In this document: in pieces, positions 7,136 through 14,965 of the stretch
Layout of the letters: every line of letters starts with the position of its first letter
Position numbering within the stretch: the stretch's first letter is position 1
Origin: Halorussus halobius
Lineage (GTDB): Archaea > Halobacteriota > Halobacteria > Halobacteriales > Haladaptataceae
Direction of reading: 5' to 3'
DNA: 64,000 nt
Assembly: GCF_004765805.1 (NCBI RefSeq)
Contig: NZ_SBIU01000005.1
Coordinates: 186,001 to 250,000, forward strand
The notes under the pieces: generated by a model
The model's database searches: none
What the model was told of the DNA's origin: nothing
What the model saw: the letters and a program-made list of their open reading frames with translations, nothing else
Position numbers and translations under genes: made by a program

Positions 7136-8290
7136 CTACATTCCCTTCCCGAGCAGTTCGCGCGCGATGACGTTCTTCTGAATCTCGGTGGTCCCCTCGT
7201 AAATCTGGGTTATCTTGGCGTCGCGGTAGAGGCGCTCGACGTCGAAGTCGTCGACGTAGCCCGCGCCGCCGTGAATCTGGACCGCCTCGTCGGCGCACTC
7301 GACCGCCACGCGCGAGGCGAACTCCTTGGCCATCGACGCGAGCTGGGTGAGCTGGTCGTCCTTGTTGTCGATGCTCCACGCCGACTTGTAGGTGAGGTTG
7401 CGCGCGGCCTCGGTCTGGGTGTGCATCTCCGCGAGCTTGTGCTGGATGGCCTGGAACTCCGAGATGGAGCGGCCGAACTGCTCGCGGTCCTGGGCGTACT
7501 CCAGCGCGCGCTCGCAGGCTCCCTTGGCGATGCCGACGCCCTGGGCGGCCACCATCGTCCGGGTCTCGTCGAAAAACTGCATGAGCTGGAGGAAGCCCAT
7601 CCCGCGCTGGCCCACCAGATTCTCCTCGGGGACGCGCACGTCGTCGAAGATGAGTTCGGCCGTGTCGCTCGCTCGAATTCCCAGCTTGCCGGTTATCTTC
7701 TCGGACTCGAACCCGTCGCGGTCGGCCTCCACCACCAACTGCGAGAACCCGGAGTAGCGGTCCTCGATTTCGGGGTCGGTCTCGGTCATCACGACGAAGT
7801 AGTCGCCGACCGACCCGTTGGTAATCCACATCTTGTTGCCGTTGAGCACCCACTCGTCGCCGTCCTTCTCGGCGCGGGTCGACACCGACGAGACGTCCGA
7901 CCCGGTGTCGGGTTCGCTGATGGCGGTGCCCATGATGGCGTCGCCCTCCGCGACCGGCCGGAGGTACTCCTCCTTTTGCTCCTCGGTGCCGAACTCGCGG
8001 ATGGCGTCCGCGCCGAACGCCGCCGAAGTTATCGAGAGGCCGATACCCGGGTCGACCGCGAACAGTTCCTCGACCACGAGCGCGGTTTCGAGGGGCGTGT
8101 AGCCCGCGCCGCCGTACTCGATAGGGATGTTCGCACCCGTCAGGCCCATCTCGGCGGCCTTGTCCATGAGTTCCCACGGGTACTTCTCCTCGCGGTCGTA
8201 CTCGCTGGCGACCGGCGCGATCTCGTTCTCGGCGAACCGTCGCACTTCGTCGCGGATGGCCTGCTGTTCGTCGGAGAGTCCGAAGTCCAT
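7136..8290 (-). CDS. Acyl-CoA dehydrogenase
   Basis: The protein has 384 residues, the standard length. It catalyses FAD-dependent alpha,beta-desaturation of acyl-CoA, passing electrons to electron-transfer flavoprotein. Visible landmarks are the N-terminal helical domain with LSDEQQAIRDEVRRFAENEI, the FAD/substrate strand MGTAISEPDTGSDVSSVSTR, WITNGSVGDYFVV, the DEQFGR-type segment DREQFGRSISEFQAIQHKLA, and IYEGTTEIQ near the end, whose Glu365 is the expected catalytic base of short/medium-chain enzymes. It is divergent from the dehydrogenase/hydratase fusion at 8405, and the two genes supply successive beta-oxidation steps. Confidence 0.92.
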   Translation of the reverse strand: MDFGLSDEQQAIRDEVRRFAENEIAPVASEYDREEKYPWELMDKAAEMGLTGANIPIEYGGAGYTPLETALVVEELFAVDPGIGLSITSAAFGADAIREFGTEEQKEEYLRPVAEGDAIMGTAISEPDTGSDVSSVSTRAEKDGDEWVLNGNKMWITNGSVGDYFVVMTETDPEIEDRYSGFSQLVVEADRDGFESEKITGKLGIRASDTAELIFDDVRVPEENLVGQRGMGFLQLMQFFDETRTMVAAQGVGIAKGACERALEYAQDREQFGRSISEFQAIQHKLAEMHTQTEAARNLTYKSAWSIDNKDDQLTQLASMAKEFASRVAVECADEAVQIHGGAGYVDDFDVERLYRDAKITQIYEGTTEIQKNVIARELLGKGM

Positions 8291-8404
8291 GCGTCACGAT
8301 TGCACGCACTCCCGTAAATCCCTTTGTAACCCGGAGTAAACTCGGACGGAGTTTCTAGCCTCGAGAGGGAAACGTTGAAACGCCCGGCAACCGAGGCTTC
8401 GAAC

Positions 8405-10384
8405 ATGGAAGTCGACGATATCAACACCATCGCGGTTCTCGGAGCCGGTAACATGGGCCACGGCATCGCGGAGGTCGCGGCCCTCGCGGGGTTCGACGTG
8501 AACCTCCGGGACATCAACGAGGAGTTCGTCCAGGACGGCTACGACCAGATCGAGTGGAGCCTCGGCAAGCTCGCCGAGAACGACCAAATCGGCGACGACG
8601 AGGCCGACGCCGCACTCGACCGGGTCACGCCCCTCGTGGACTTCGAGGCGGCCGTCGAGGACGCCGACTTCGTGGTCGAAGCCGTCCCCGAGAAGATGGA
8701 GATAAAGAAGGACGTGTACGGTGAACTGGAGGAGTACGCGCCCGACGAGGCCGTCTTCGCCACCAACACCTCCAGCCTCTCCATCACCGAACTGTCGGAG
8801 GTCACCGAGCGCCCCGAGCGGTTCTGCGGGATGCACTTTTTCAACCCGCCGGTCCGGATGCAGCTCGTGGAGGTCATCTCCGGGGCGCACACCGACGACG
8901 AGGTGCTGGACCTCACCGAGGACCTCGCGGAAGCGATGGACAAGACGCCGGTCCGCGTCCGGAAGGACAGCCCCGGGTTCGTCGTGAACCGCATCCTCGT
9001 CCCGCTGATGAACGAGGCGGCGTGGCTGGTCGAGTCGGGCGAGTACACCGTCGAGCAGGTCGATAGCTCGACCAAGTTCGAACTGGGGCTCCCGATGGGC
9101 AGCTTCGAACTCGCCGACCAGGTCGGCATCGACGTGGGCTACCACGTGCTCGACTACATGCACGACGTGCTGGGCGACGCCTACGAGCCCTGCCCGCTCC
9201 TCGCCGAGAAGGTCGAAGCCGAGACCCTCGGCAAGAAGACCGGCGAGGGCTTCTACGACTACGACGACGGCGGTGCGGAGGTACCCACCGACGCCGGCGA
9301 CGAAGCCATCGTCCGCCGCCTGCAAGCGGTGATGGCCAACGAGGTCGCCAAGCTCGTCGGCGGCGACGTGGCCGACCCCGACGCCATCGACGAGGCCGTG
9401 ATGCTCGGCGCGGGCTTCCCCGACGGCCCGGCCAAGATGGCCGACGACGCCGGCCTCGACTCGCTGGTCGACGAACTCGACGACCGCCACGAGGACACCG
9501 GCGCGGCTCGCTACGAGGCCGCCGACTACCTCCGCGAGGCCGCCGAAGACGGCGGTTTCTACGGCGGCGACGGCGACCGCGGTGGGAGCGACCGCTACGA
9601 CTACGACACCGTCCGGGTCGAGAAGCCCGGCGAGATGGTGGGCAAGGTCGTGCTCGACCGCCCCCACCGGATGAACACGGTCAGCGAGGACCTGCTGGAC
9701 GAACTCGCCGACGCGGTCGAGACGCTGGCCGACGACGAGGCGGTGCGCGCGCTGCTCGTGGTCGGCGAGGGCGACGACGCCTTCTCGGCGGGCGCGGACG
9801 TCCAGAGCATGGCGGCGGGCGGCGGCGACCCCCTGAAAGCGGTCGAACTCTCGAAGAAGGGCCAGGAGACGTTCGGCAAGCTCGAATCCAGCCCGATGCC
9901 CGTGGTGGCGGCCGTCGACGGTTACTGTCTGGGCGGCGGGATGGAACTGGCGACCTGCGCGGACCTCCGGGTCGCCAGCGACCGCTCGGAGTTCGGCCAG
10001 CCGGAACACGACCTCGGTCTGTTGCCGGGGTGGGGCGGCACTCAACGCCTGAAACACGTCGTCGGCGAGGGCCGCGCCAAGGAGATAATCTTCACTGCCG
10101 ACCGCTTCGACGCCGAGACGATGGCCGACTACGGCTTCGTCAACGAGGTCGTCTCCGTCGACGAGTTCGAGGACCGCGCCTTCGAGCTGGCGGCCGACCT
10201 CGCGGCCGGCCCGCCCGTCGCCCAGCAGTACACCAAGCGCGCGATGCTCGCGGGCCGAGACGACACCGACGCCGGACTGGAAGTCGAGTCCCAGGCGTTC
10301 GGCCACCTCATGAACACCGACGACCTGATGGAGGGCGTCACGGCGTTCATGGGCGACGGTGAGCCGGAGTTCGAGGGGAAGTGA
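8405..10384 (+). CDS. Fused 3-hydroxyacyl-CoA dehydrogenase / enoyl-CoA hydratase
   Basis: The protein has 659 residues. Residues 1-290 are an NAD-dependent 3-hydroxyacyl-CoA dehydrogenase: GAGNMG (13-18) nucleotide loop, CGMHFFNPPVRMQLVEVI with the catalytic His, and the C-terminal helical domain, apparently followed by a partial second copy up to about 390. Residues 400-659 are a crotonase-fold hydratase with AFSAGADVQSM and VDGYCLGGGMELATCADLRV (oxyanion hole) and PEHDLGLLPGWGGTQRL. The domain order is the reverse of bacterial FadB. It catalyses hydration and then oxidation in beta-oxidation, or the reverse in 3-hydroxybutyryl-CoA metabolism. The ATG at 8405 is preferred to an upstream TTG because it sits five residues before the Rossmann strand. 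Confidence 0.92.
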   Translation: MEVDDINTIAVLGAGNMGHGIAEVAALAGFDVNLRDINEEFVQDGYDQIEWSLGKLAENDQIGDDEADAALDRVTPLVDFEAAVEDADFVVEAVPEKMEIKKDVYGELEEYAPDEAVFATNTSSLSITELSEVTERPERFCGMHFFNPPVRMQLVEVISGAHTDDEVLDLTEDLAEAMDKTPVRVRKDSPGFVVNRILVPLMNEAAWLVESGEYTVEQVDSSTKFELGLPMGSFELADQVGIDVGYHVLDYMHDVLGDAYEPCPLLAEKVEAETLGKKTGEGFYDYDDGGAEVPTDAGDEAIVRRLQAVMANEVAKLVGGDVADPDAIDEAVMLGAGFPDGPAKMADDAGLDSLVDELDDRHEDTGAARYEAADYLREAAEDGGFYGGDGDRGGSDRYDYDTVRVEKPGEMVGKVVLDRPHRMNTVSEDLLDELADAVETLADDEAVRALLVVGEGDDAFSAGADVQSMAAGGGDPLKAVELSKKGQETFGKLESSPMPVVAAVDGYCLGGGMELATCADLRVASDRSEFGQPEHDLGLLPGWGGTQRLKHVVGEGRAKEIIFTADRFDAETMADYGFVNEVVSVDEFEDRAFELAADLAAGPPVAQQYTKRAMLAGRDDTDAGLEVESQAFGHLMNTDDLMEGVTAFMGDGEPEFEGK

Positions 10385-10442
10385 GGCCAGTTCGAGCGGA
10401 CGCGAACTGAGGTCGCCCCGATTCGGCCGCCACCGACCTGAA

Positions 10443-10449
10443 TTTTATA
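10443..10449 (+). promoter_or_regulatory. TATA-like box of the HNH endonuclease gene
   Basis: TTTTATA/TTTATAA sits 27-33 bp before the ATG at 10476, with the palindrome 10456-10473 between box and start. Confidence 0.6.
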
Positions 10450-10455
10450 AGCGAT

Positions 10456-10473
10456 GTAGTCACAAGTGACTAC
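10456..10473. promoter_or_regulatory. Perfect inverted repeat at the transcription start region (candidate operator)
   Basis: GTAGTCAC and GTGACTAC, separated by AA, form a perfect 8-bp inverted repeat. It lies between the TATA-like box and the ATG at 10476, so it should cover the transcription start. A repressor bound here would block initiation. The downstream protein has its own N-terminal helix-turn-helix, so autoregulation is possible but not shown. Confidence 0.5.
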
Positions 10474-10475
10474 CG

Positions 10476-11156
10476 ATGAAGCGATATCGGAATGGCTGGT
10501 GGCTCGAAACCAAGTACTGGGAGGAAGGGCTCATCCAGCGCGAGATCGCCGACGAGTGTGGCGTCTCGCCCGCGACAGTCCGGACGTACATGCGGCGATA
10601 CGACATCCCGACCCGAGAGATTCGCGGGGAGAACCATCCCATGTACGGTCGAGAGCGAAGCGAGGACACGAAGCGGAAAATCTCCGAAACGCTGGCGAAC
10701 CGCTCGTTCTCCGAGGAAACCCGTCGGCGAATGTCGGAGTCACACACGGACAACGAGATACCGGACGACGTCCGCGAACGAATTGCCGATTCACTGGAAG
10801 GAACGACTCGACCGCCGGAGACCCGAAAAAAGATGAGCGAGTCGACAGCAGGTGAAGACAACCCCAACTGGCGCGGCGGTTACAGTCATCGGTACGGTTC
10901 GGGATGGTCGATTGCTCGTGAGCGCGTTCGGGAGCGGGACGGCGTGTGCCAGCACTGCGGACACGACGGTAGCAATCGCCGCCTCGAAGTCCACCACGTA
11001 ATCCCGGTTCGAGTGTTTCGGCAGACTCCGCACCTCGCAGTCGAGGACGCACACGACGAGGACAACCTCGTACTTCTCTGTAAGCGATGTCACGGGAAAG
11101 CCGACCACGGGAAAATAGAGTTCGACGCTCCTATCGAGGTCCTGTTCGAGACGTGA
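10476..11156 (+). CDS. HNH endonuclease with N-terminal helix-turn-helix and NUMOD3-like motifs
   Basis: The protein has 226 residues. Residues 12-45 (EGLIQREIADECGVSPATVR) look like a helix-turn-helix. Residues 50-125 carry NUMOD3-like elements as found in intron-associated nucleases: GENHPMYGRE, then three variants of S-x-E-T-R-x-K-M/I-S-E. The catalytic part has CQHCG (158-162), LEVHHVIPV (170-178), NLVLLCKRCHGK (197-208), a zinc-ribbon-braced HNH site. It probably cuts or nicks specific DNA like a homing endonuclease. It is not inside an intron or intein that I can see. Codon use is less GC-rich than the neighbours', which suggests recent arrival. Confidence 0.85.
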   Translation: MKRYRNGWWLETKYWEEGLIQREIADECGVSPATVRTYMRRYDIPTREIRGENHPMYGRERSEDTKRKISETLANRSFSEETRRRMSESHTDNEIPDDVRERIADSLEGTTRPPETRKKMSESTAGEDNPNWRGGYSHRYGSGWSIARERVRERDGVCQHCGHDGSNRRLEVHHVIPVRVFRQTPHLAVEDAHDEDNLVLLCKRCHGKADHGKIEFDAPIEVLFET

Positions 11157-11214
11157 CGGCGGAAGTCGACTCTTCGGCCGGACCGCGTCACTGGCGTCGG
11201 TTGAATTAGTGGGG

Positions 11215-11221
11215 TTTATAA
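11215..11221 (+). promoter_or_regulatory. TATA-like box upstream of tRNA-Glu
   Basis: TTTATAA lies 48-54 bp before the tRNA 5' end, which fits transcription starting in a short leader removed by RNase P. Confidence 0.5.
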
Positions 11222-11268
11222 GCGTCCAGGCCAACTGTCCGAGTACGTCCGGACGCTCCGGATGGCGC

Positions 11269-11343
11269 GCTCGCTTGGTGTAGCCCGGCCAATCATTCTG
11301 GCCTTTCGAGCCAGTGACAGGGGTTCAAATCCCCTAGCGAGCA
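11269..11343 (+). tRNA. tRNA-Glu (anticodon UUC)
   Basis: The acceptor arms GCTCGCT (11269-11275) and AGCGAGC (11336-11342) pair fully, with A as discriminator. The anticodon stem CTGGC/GCCAG encloses the loop CTTTCGA, giving anticodon TTC. The T arm AGGGG/CCCCT encloses TTCAAAT. No CCA is encoded and no intron is present. The D-arm sequence GGTGTAGCCCGGCCAATCAT is the usual archaeal Glu form. Confidence 0.95.
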
Positions 11344-11449
11344 TTCTCAGGCAGTCGCAGTCGAAACCCACGAGTCGTTTCTGCGCCGTCGGCTTCGCGG
11401 CCCCGCACCTCAACGACTATAATCGTCGATAGCGTACGGCTAGCGTTCC

Positions 11450-11728
11450 ATGAGCACGCCCGAGCGGAACTTCGAGATAGCGGGGGACGACACGGAGGGC
11501 GAGAAGCGCCGCGAGGAGGCCATCGACGGGCTCAGGACCGCCAACGAGTGCGACATGCTGGCCGACCTCGCGCGCGACGACTCGCTGGCCGACCGCTATC
11601 GCCGCCAGGCGGTGCGGGCGCTCGGGTCGCCACAGTGTACGGCGATGCTCCGGTCGCTCGTCGACGACCTCGACGACGAGTTGCGCGCGACGGCCGAGCG
11701 ACTGGCCGAGGAGCGTCGGGACGCCTAG
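11450..11728 (+). CDS. Small conserved acidic protein, HEAT-repeat-like
   Basis: The protein has 92 residues, mostly helical in character, rich in Arg, Asp, Glu and Leu. The stretch DDSLADRYRRQAVRALGSPQ followed by CTAMLRSLVDDLDDELRATA looks like paired amphipathic helices of a HEAT/armadillo type, usually a protein-protein interaction surface. An AT-rich box (CTATAATC) is about 30 bp upstream of the ATG. It is not in an obvious operon: UPF0179 follows 61 bp later with its own promoter-like spacing. No function is recognised. Confidence 0.65.
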   Translation: MSTPERNFEIAGDDTEGEKRREEAIDGLRTANECDMLADLARDDSLADRYRRQAVRALGSPQCTAMLRSLVDDLDDELRATAERLAEERRDA

Positions 11729-11789
11729 GGTCGCATCACCGGCTGCGCGGGACGAGGGGCTTAACCGCGAGGCCTCCGTACGACCTGCT

Positions 11790-12239
11790 ATGTCATCCAT
11801 CACGCTCGTCGGAACTCGCCTCGCCGAGACCGGACAGGAGTTCGTCTACCGGGGCGAGGCCCCCGCCTGCGAGGGGTGTCCCTACCGCGACCAGTGTCTC
11901 AACCTGCGCGAGGGCGTCCGCTACCGGGTCGAGGACGTGCGCGAGGGCGCACAGACGCTGGCGTGTGGCGTCCACGACACCGGGGTCACGGCGGTCGAGG
12001 TCGAACCGGTGGGCGTGACTGCCAACGTTCCCGCGAAGAACGCCTACGCCGGGAGCAAGGCCAGCCTCGCCGGGCCGTGCCCGCACACCGAGTGCCCGAG
12101 CCACGAGTACTGCGAGCCCATGGGCGTGGACTTCGACGAGGACCGCCGGATAACCGAAATCAAGGGCGACCCGCCCCACGACTACTGCATGCTGGATAGG
12201 GAGCTGACGCTCGTGGAGTTCGGACCGACCCAGGAGTGA
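11790..12239 (+). CDS. UPF0179 family protein
   Basis: The protein has 149 residues, the family's usual length. The cysteine pattern CEGCPYRDQCLNL (near 29-41), the C of LACGVHD (near 59), CPHTECPSHEYC (near 97-108) and a final Cys in HDYCMLDREL is characteristic of this archaea-only family and suggests a bound metal or iron-sulfur cluster. The Gly- and Ala-rich KNAYAGSKASLAGPCPH joins the halves. The biochemical role is unknown. It precedes the SBDS gene on the same strand with an 89-bp gap. Confidence 0.88.
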   Translation: MSSITLVGTRLAETGQEFVYRGEAPACEGCPYRDQCLNLREGVRYRVEDVREGAQTLACGVHDTGVTAVEVEPVGVTANVPAKNAYAGSKASLAGPCPHTECPSHEYCEPMGVDFDEDRRITEIKGDPPHDYCMLDRELTLVEFGPTQE

Positions 12240-12328
12240 CGCGGGCCGCTCCCGACCCCACCCGGGGTCTCGTCGACCGAATCCGCCGAGGGCAAGCTTA
12301 TTTGAGACGGCGGGGACTACCGTAGCCT

Positions 12329-13054
12329 ATGATACCACTCGAAGAGGCCGTGACGGCGCGCCTCGAATCCCACGGCGAGCGGTTCGAGGTGCTGGTCGAC
12401 CCTGACGCCGCGCTGGCCATCAGGCGCGGCGAGTTCGACGGCGAACTGGAGGACGTCATCGCGGCCGAGGACGTGTTCGAGAACGCGAGCCGCGGCGACC
12501 GACCCGCCGAGAGCGCGCTCGAAGAGGTGTTCGAGACGACCGAGCCCCTAGAGATCATCCCGGAGGTCATCGAGCGCGGCGAGATACAGATCACCGCCGA
12601 GCAGCGCCGCGAGATGCAAGAACAGAAGCACAGGAATCTGGTCAACCGCATCGCGCGCAACGCGGTCAACCCCCAGATGGACGACGCACCCCACCCGCCC
12701 GAGCGCATCGAGTCCGCCCTGGAGGAGACCGACTTCCGCATCGACCCGATGGAACCGGTCGAGCCGCAGGTCGACGACGCGCTCGACGCGCTCAAGCCGG
12801 TCATCCCCATCCGGTTCGACGAGGTGACCGTGGCGGTGCAGGTGCCCGCCGACTACGCCGGGAGCGCGCAGGCCAAGATTCGCCAGTTCGGCGACCTCGA
12901 GCGCGAGGAGTGGCAGAACGACGGCTCGTGGGTCGGGGTGCTCACCTTCCCGGCGGGGATGCAAAACGACTTCTACGACCTCGTGAACGAACACACGAGC
13001 GGCGAGGCCGAGACCCAGATAATCAAAGACGAGGACGAAATTCAGACGCGCTGA
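12329..13054 (+). CDS. Ribosome assembly factor, SBDS/SDO1 family
   Basis: The protein has 241 residues, matching archaeal SBDS. Domain I (1-90) contains the FYSH-type region with VLVDPDAALAIRRGEFD and EDVIAAEDVFENASRGDRPA. Domain II (about 95-165) holds ITAEQRREMQEQKHRNLVNR, a hallmark helix. Domain III (165-241) is a ferredoxin-like fold including VPADYAGSAQAKIRQFGDLE. SBDS proteins act in late maturation of the large ribosomal subunit, releasing the anti-association factor aIF6. A TATA-like TTATTT lies about 30 bp before the start. Confidence 0.92.
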   Translation: MIPLEEAVTARLESHGERFEVLVDPDAALAIRRGEFDGELEDVIAAEDVFENASRGDRPAESALEEVFETTEPLEIIPEVIERGEIQITAEQRREMQEQKHRNLVNRIARNAVNPQMDDAPHPPERIESALEETDFRIDPMEPVEPQVDDALDALKPVIPIRFDEVTVAVQVPADYAGSAQAKIRQFGDLEREEWQNDGSWVGVLTFPAGMQNDFYDLVNEHTSGEAETQIIKDEDEIQTR

Positions 13055-13076
13055 CGCTCCGAGAGCCAGCGCCGAA

Positions 13077-13397
13077 CTATCCCTTCTTGAAGCCGACCAT
13101 GAAGCCGCCGGTGAAGCCCGCGCCGATGGACAGCGTCGAGAGGATGCTGCTCACCCACGAGGGCGGCGTACTCCCTTGCGCGACTTCGCCGGTCTGGAGG
13201 ATGCCGGCGCTCAGCCGGTCCCAGTCGACCGACAGGATGCCCCGCGATTCGAGGAACTTGAACAGCGCGAGTTCGAGACCGACCAGCACGGCGATGACCT
13301 TCGCGACCTTCTTGGCCGCAAACCCCATCACGGCACCGATGACCGCGCCCGTCCCGAGTTCGAGGCCGAGTTGCTGTGGATCTAGACCTACGTCCAT
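13077..13397 (-). CDS. FUN14 family membrane protein
   Basis: The protein has 106 residues. Hydrophobic segments at about 12-28 and 32-48, and a C-terminal pair ending in GAGFTGGFMVGFKKG, give the FUN14 layout; the Gly-rich motif with terminal Lys-Lys is typical. In eukaryotes FUNDC1 relatives sit in mitochondrial membranes; in archaea the role is unknown. The gene is convergent with SBDS (22 bp between stops), and its start at 13397 is followed by a 215-bp divergent promoter region. Confidence 0.85.
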   Translation of the reverse strand: MDVGLDPQQLGLELGTGAVIGAVMGFAAKKVAKVIAVLVGLELALFKFLESRGILSVDWDRLSAGILQTGEVAQGSTPPSWVSSILSTLSIGAGFTGGFMVGFKKG

Positions 13398-13612
13398 GGA
13401 CGAATCTCCCTCATTGAGACATTAAGACTCTTGTGGTCAGGTCGGCGGCGTGCGCTCGGTAGGGACGAAGCGGCCGGAATCACAGCGCTTGTCGCCGACT
13501 GCGACCGACGTGACGACAGAGGAAGGCTACTCGGAAGCCGGAGTCGCGTAGGGCGCTCGTAACCGCCGGCAAACGGCGTATAACTAACTCTTAACGTGTC
13601 CACTATCCGATA

Positions 13613-14965
13613 ATGCCAGACGGAGCGCAGACGGACGACGCGTGTCCGAACTGCGGGTCTCCCGCCGTGCGTCCGCTTCGCGCGATGGAACACGAGTCGT
13701 GCGGAGCCATCAAACCGGTGTCGGCGTTCGTCACCGACGACGGCGTGGTCTGTCCCGAATGCGAGACGGCGTGCGAGGACGTCGAATACGTCGCCCGAGG
13801 CTCGCCCTCGACGTGTGCGAAGTGCGGGTACAACTTCGCGGGAGGTGAGCGACCCGACGCGGAGGACGCGGGCGAAGCCGACGGGACCGACGACCGGCTT
13901 GCGAGCGTCCGCGACCGCATCGCGGCGGCCGACCAGTCGGCCCGCCAGTCGCGCTGGCCGAGGCGGGTGCTGGTCGTCGCCGTCCTCTTTCTCGCCGTCT
14001 CGGTGTCGGCCGTGGGGGTGTTCGGGACGGCCGCCGTCACCGACCGTGCGGACGGGTCGGCGAACAGCACCGCGACCGACTACCGGACTATCGTCGTCTT
14101 CCGGAACGACGACGTGCAACCGAACTACCGCTCGGACCAGATGCGTGCAGTCGACCGCGTGTTCGTCGAGGAAGGCGTGCCGGTAACGCAGGGCGTCGTC
14201 CCCGCCATCGGCGACGAACGACTCGACCCGGAGGGGGAATTCTGTCGGTACCTGCGGACACAGATGCGCCAGCATCCGAACACGTTCGAGTACGCGCTCC
14301 ACGGCTACACCCACGAGCGACGGTCGGAGTTCCACGGCGGTAGCGAGTTCGGCGGCGTCGCTCCGGACCGCCAGCGCGAACTCCTCGCGGAGGGGACGAG
14401 GGCGCTCGAATCTTGCGTCGACCGAACGCCGGCGACGTTCGTGCCGCCGTTCGACACGTACGACGACGAGACCGCGAGCGCGCTCGCGGCCCGGAACTAC
14501 ACCGTCGTCTCCGGCGGCGGCTGGTTCGCGGCCGAGTACTACGACGAGACGGGGCCGTTCGAGGACGGCGGTGTCGTCCACCTGCCCAACGCACAGTCGT
14601 TCGTGAAAAACTGGACGACAAACGAGTTTCACGACCAGCGACATCTCGAACGCCAATTCGACGAGGCGTATCGGAACGGCGAGGTGTACGTCCAGATGCT
14701 CCACTATCCGACGTTCACCGACGAGGCAAAGCGCGACCGGCTCCGCGGACTCATCCACCACATGCAATCGAAGGAGGACGTAGCGTTCATGACGGTCGGC
14801 GAGTTCGCTCGGAAGTACCGGGACGGACGACTGACTCGGACTGCCGAGGGGTGGCGCGTCGAGGCGACCGGCGACGACTCCGAACCCGCGTCCCAGCGCG
14901 TCGCAGACGCCGGACGGCACTTGTGGGAGCGACTCACGTCACACTCGATGCCGGGGGCGCGGTGA
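13613..14965 (+). CDS. Membrane-anchored DUF2334 polysaccharide deacetylase-like protein with N-terminal zinc ribbons
   Basis: The protein has 450 residues. The cytoplasmic N-terminus has Cys pairs CPNC (11-14), CPEC (47-50) and CAKC (68-71), suggesting two zinc-ribbon modules. A single membrane helix spans about 117-140. The outer domain is a NodB-like/DUF2334 fold: FRNDD (163-167) with the Asp metal ligands, HGYTH (230-234), and FVPPFDTYD with the supporting strand. Such enzymes remove acetyl groups from surface polysaccharide or glycan. The stop overlaps the start of the glycosyltransferase gene (TGATG), so the two are translationally coupled. Joining zinc ribbons to a secreted deacetylase is unusual. 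Confidence 0.85.
   Translation: MPDGAQTDDACPNCGSPAVRPLRAMEHESCGAIKPVSAFVTDDGVVCPECETACEDVEYVARGSPSTCAKCGYNFAGGERPDAEDAGEADGTDDRLASVRDRIAAADQSARQSRWPRRVLVVAVLFLAVSVSAVGVFGTAAVTDRADGSANSTATDYRTIVVFRNDDVQPNYRSDQMRAVDRVFVEEGVPVTQGVVPAIGDERLDPEGEFCRYLRTQMRQHPNTFEYALHGYTHERRSEFHGGSEFGGVAPDRQRELLAEGTRALESCVDRTPATFVPPFDTYDDETASALAARNYTVVSGGGWFAAEYYDETGPFEDGGVVHLPNAQSFVKNWTTNEFHDQRHLERQFDEAYRNGEVYVQMLHYPTFTDEAKRDRLRGLIHHMQSKEDVAFMTVGEFARKYRDGRLTRTAEGWRVEATGDDSEPASQRVADAGRHLWERLTSHSMPGAR

Noticed and set aside
8294..10306. A 670-codon open frame on the minus strand opposite the dehydrogenase/hydratase gene
   Set aside because: It mirrors the third-codon G/C bias of the real gene, has no recognisable domain and is typical of antisense open frames in GC-rich haloarchaeal DNA. 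The same holds for long frames opposite nnrD (20140-22548), the DUF2334 gene (13388-14920), the glycosyltransferase (14704-16710), leuC (59321-60883) and the ilvB-ilvC region.
10476..11343. Integrated element at tRNA-Glu carrying the HNH gene
   Set aside because: No integrase, no duplicated tRNA 3' end and no clear borders are visible; the HNH gene is upstream of the tRNA rather than at its 3' end.
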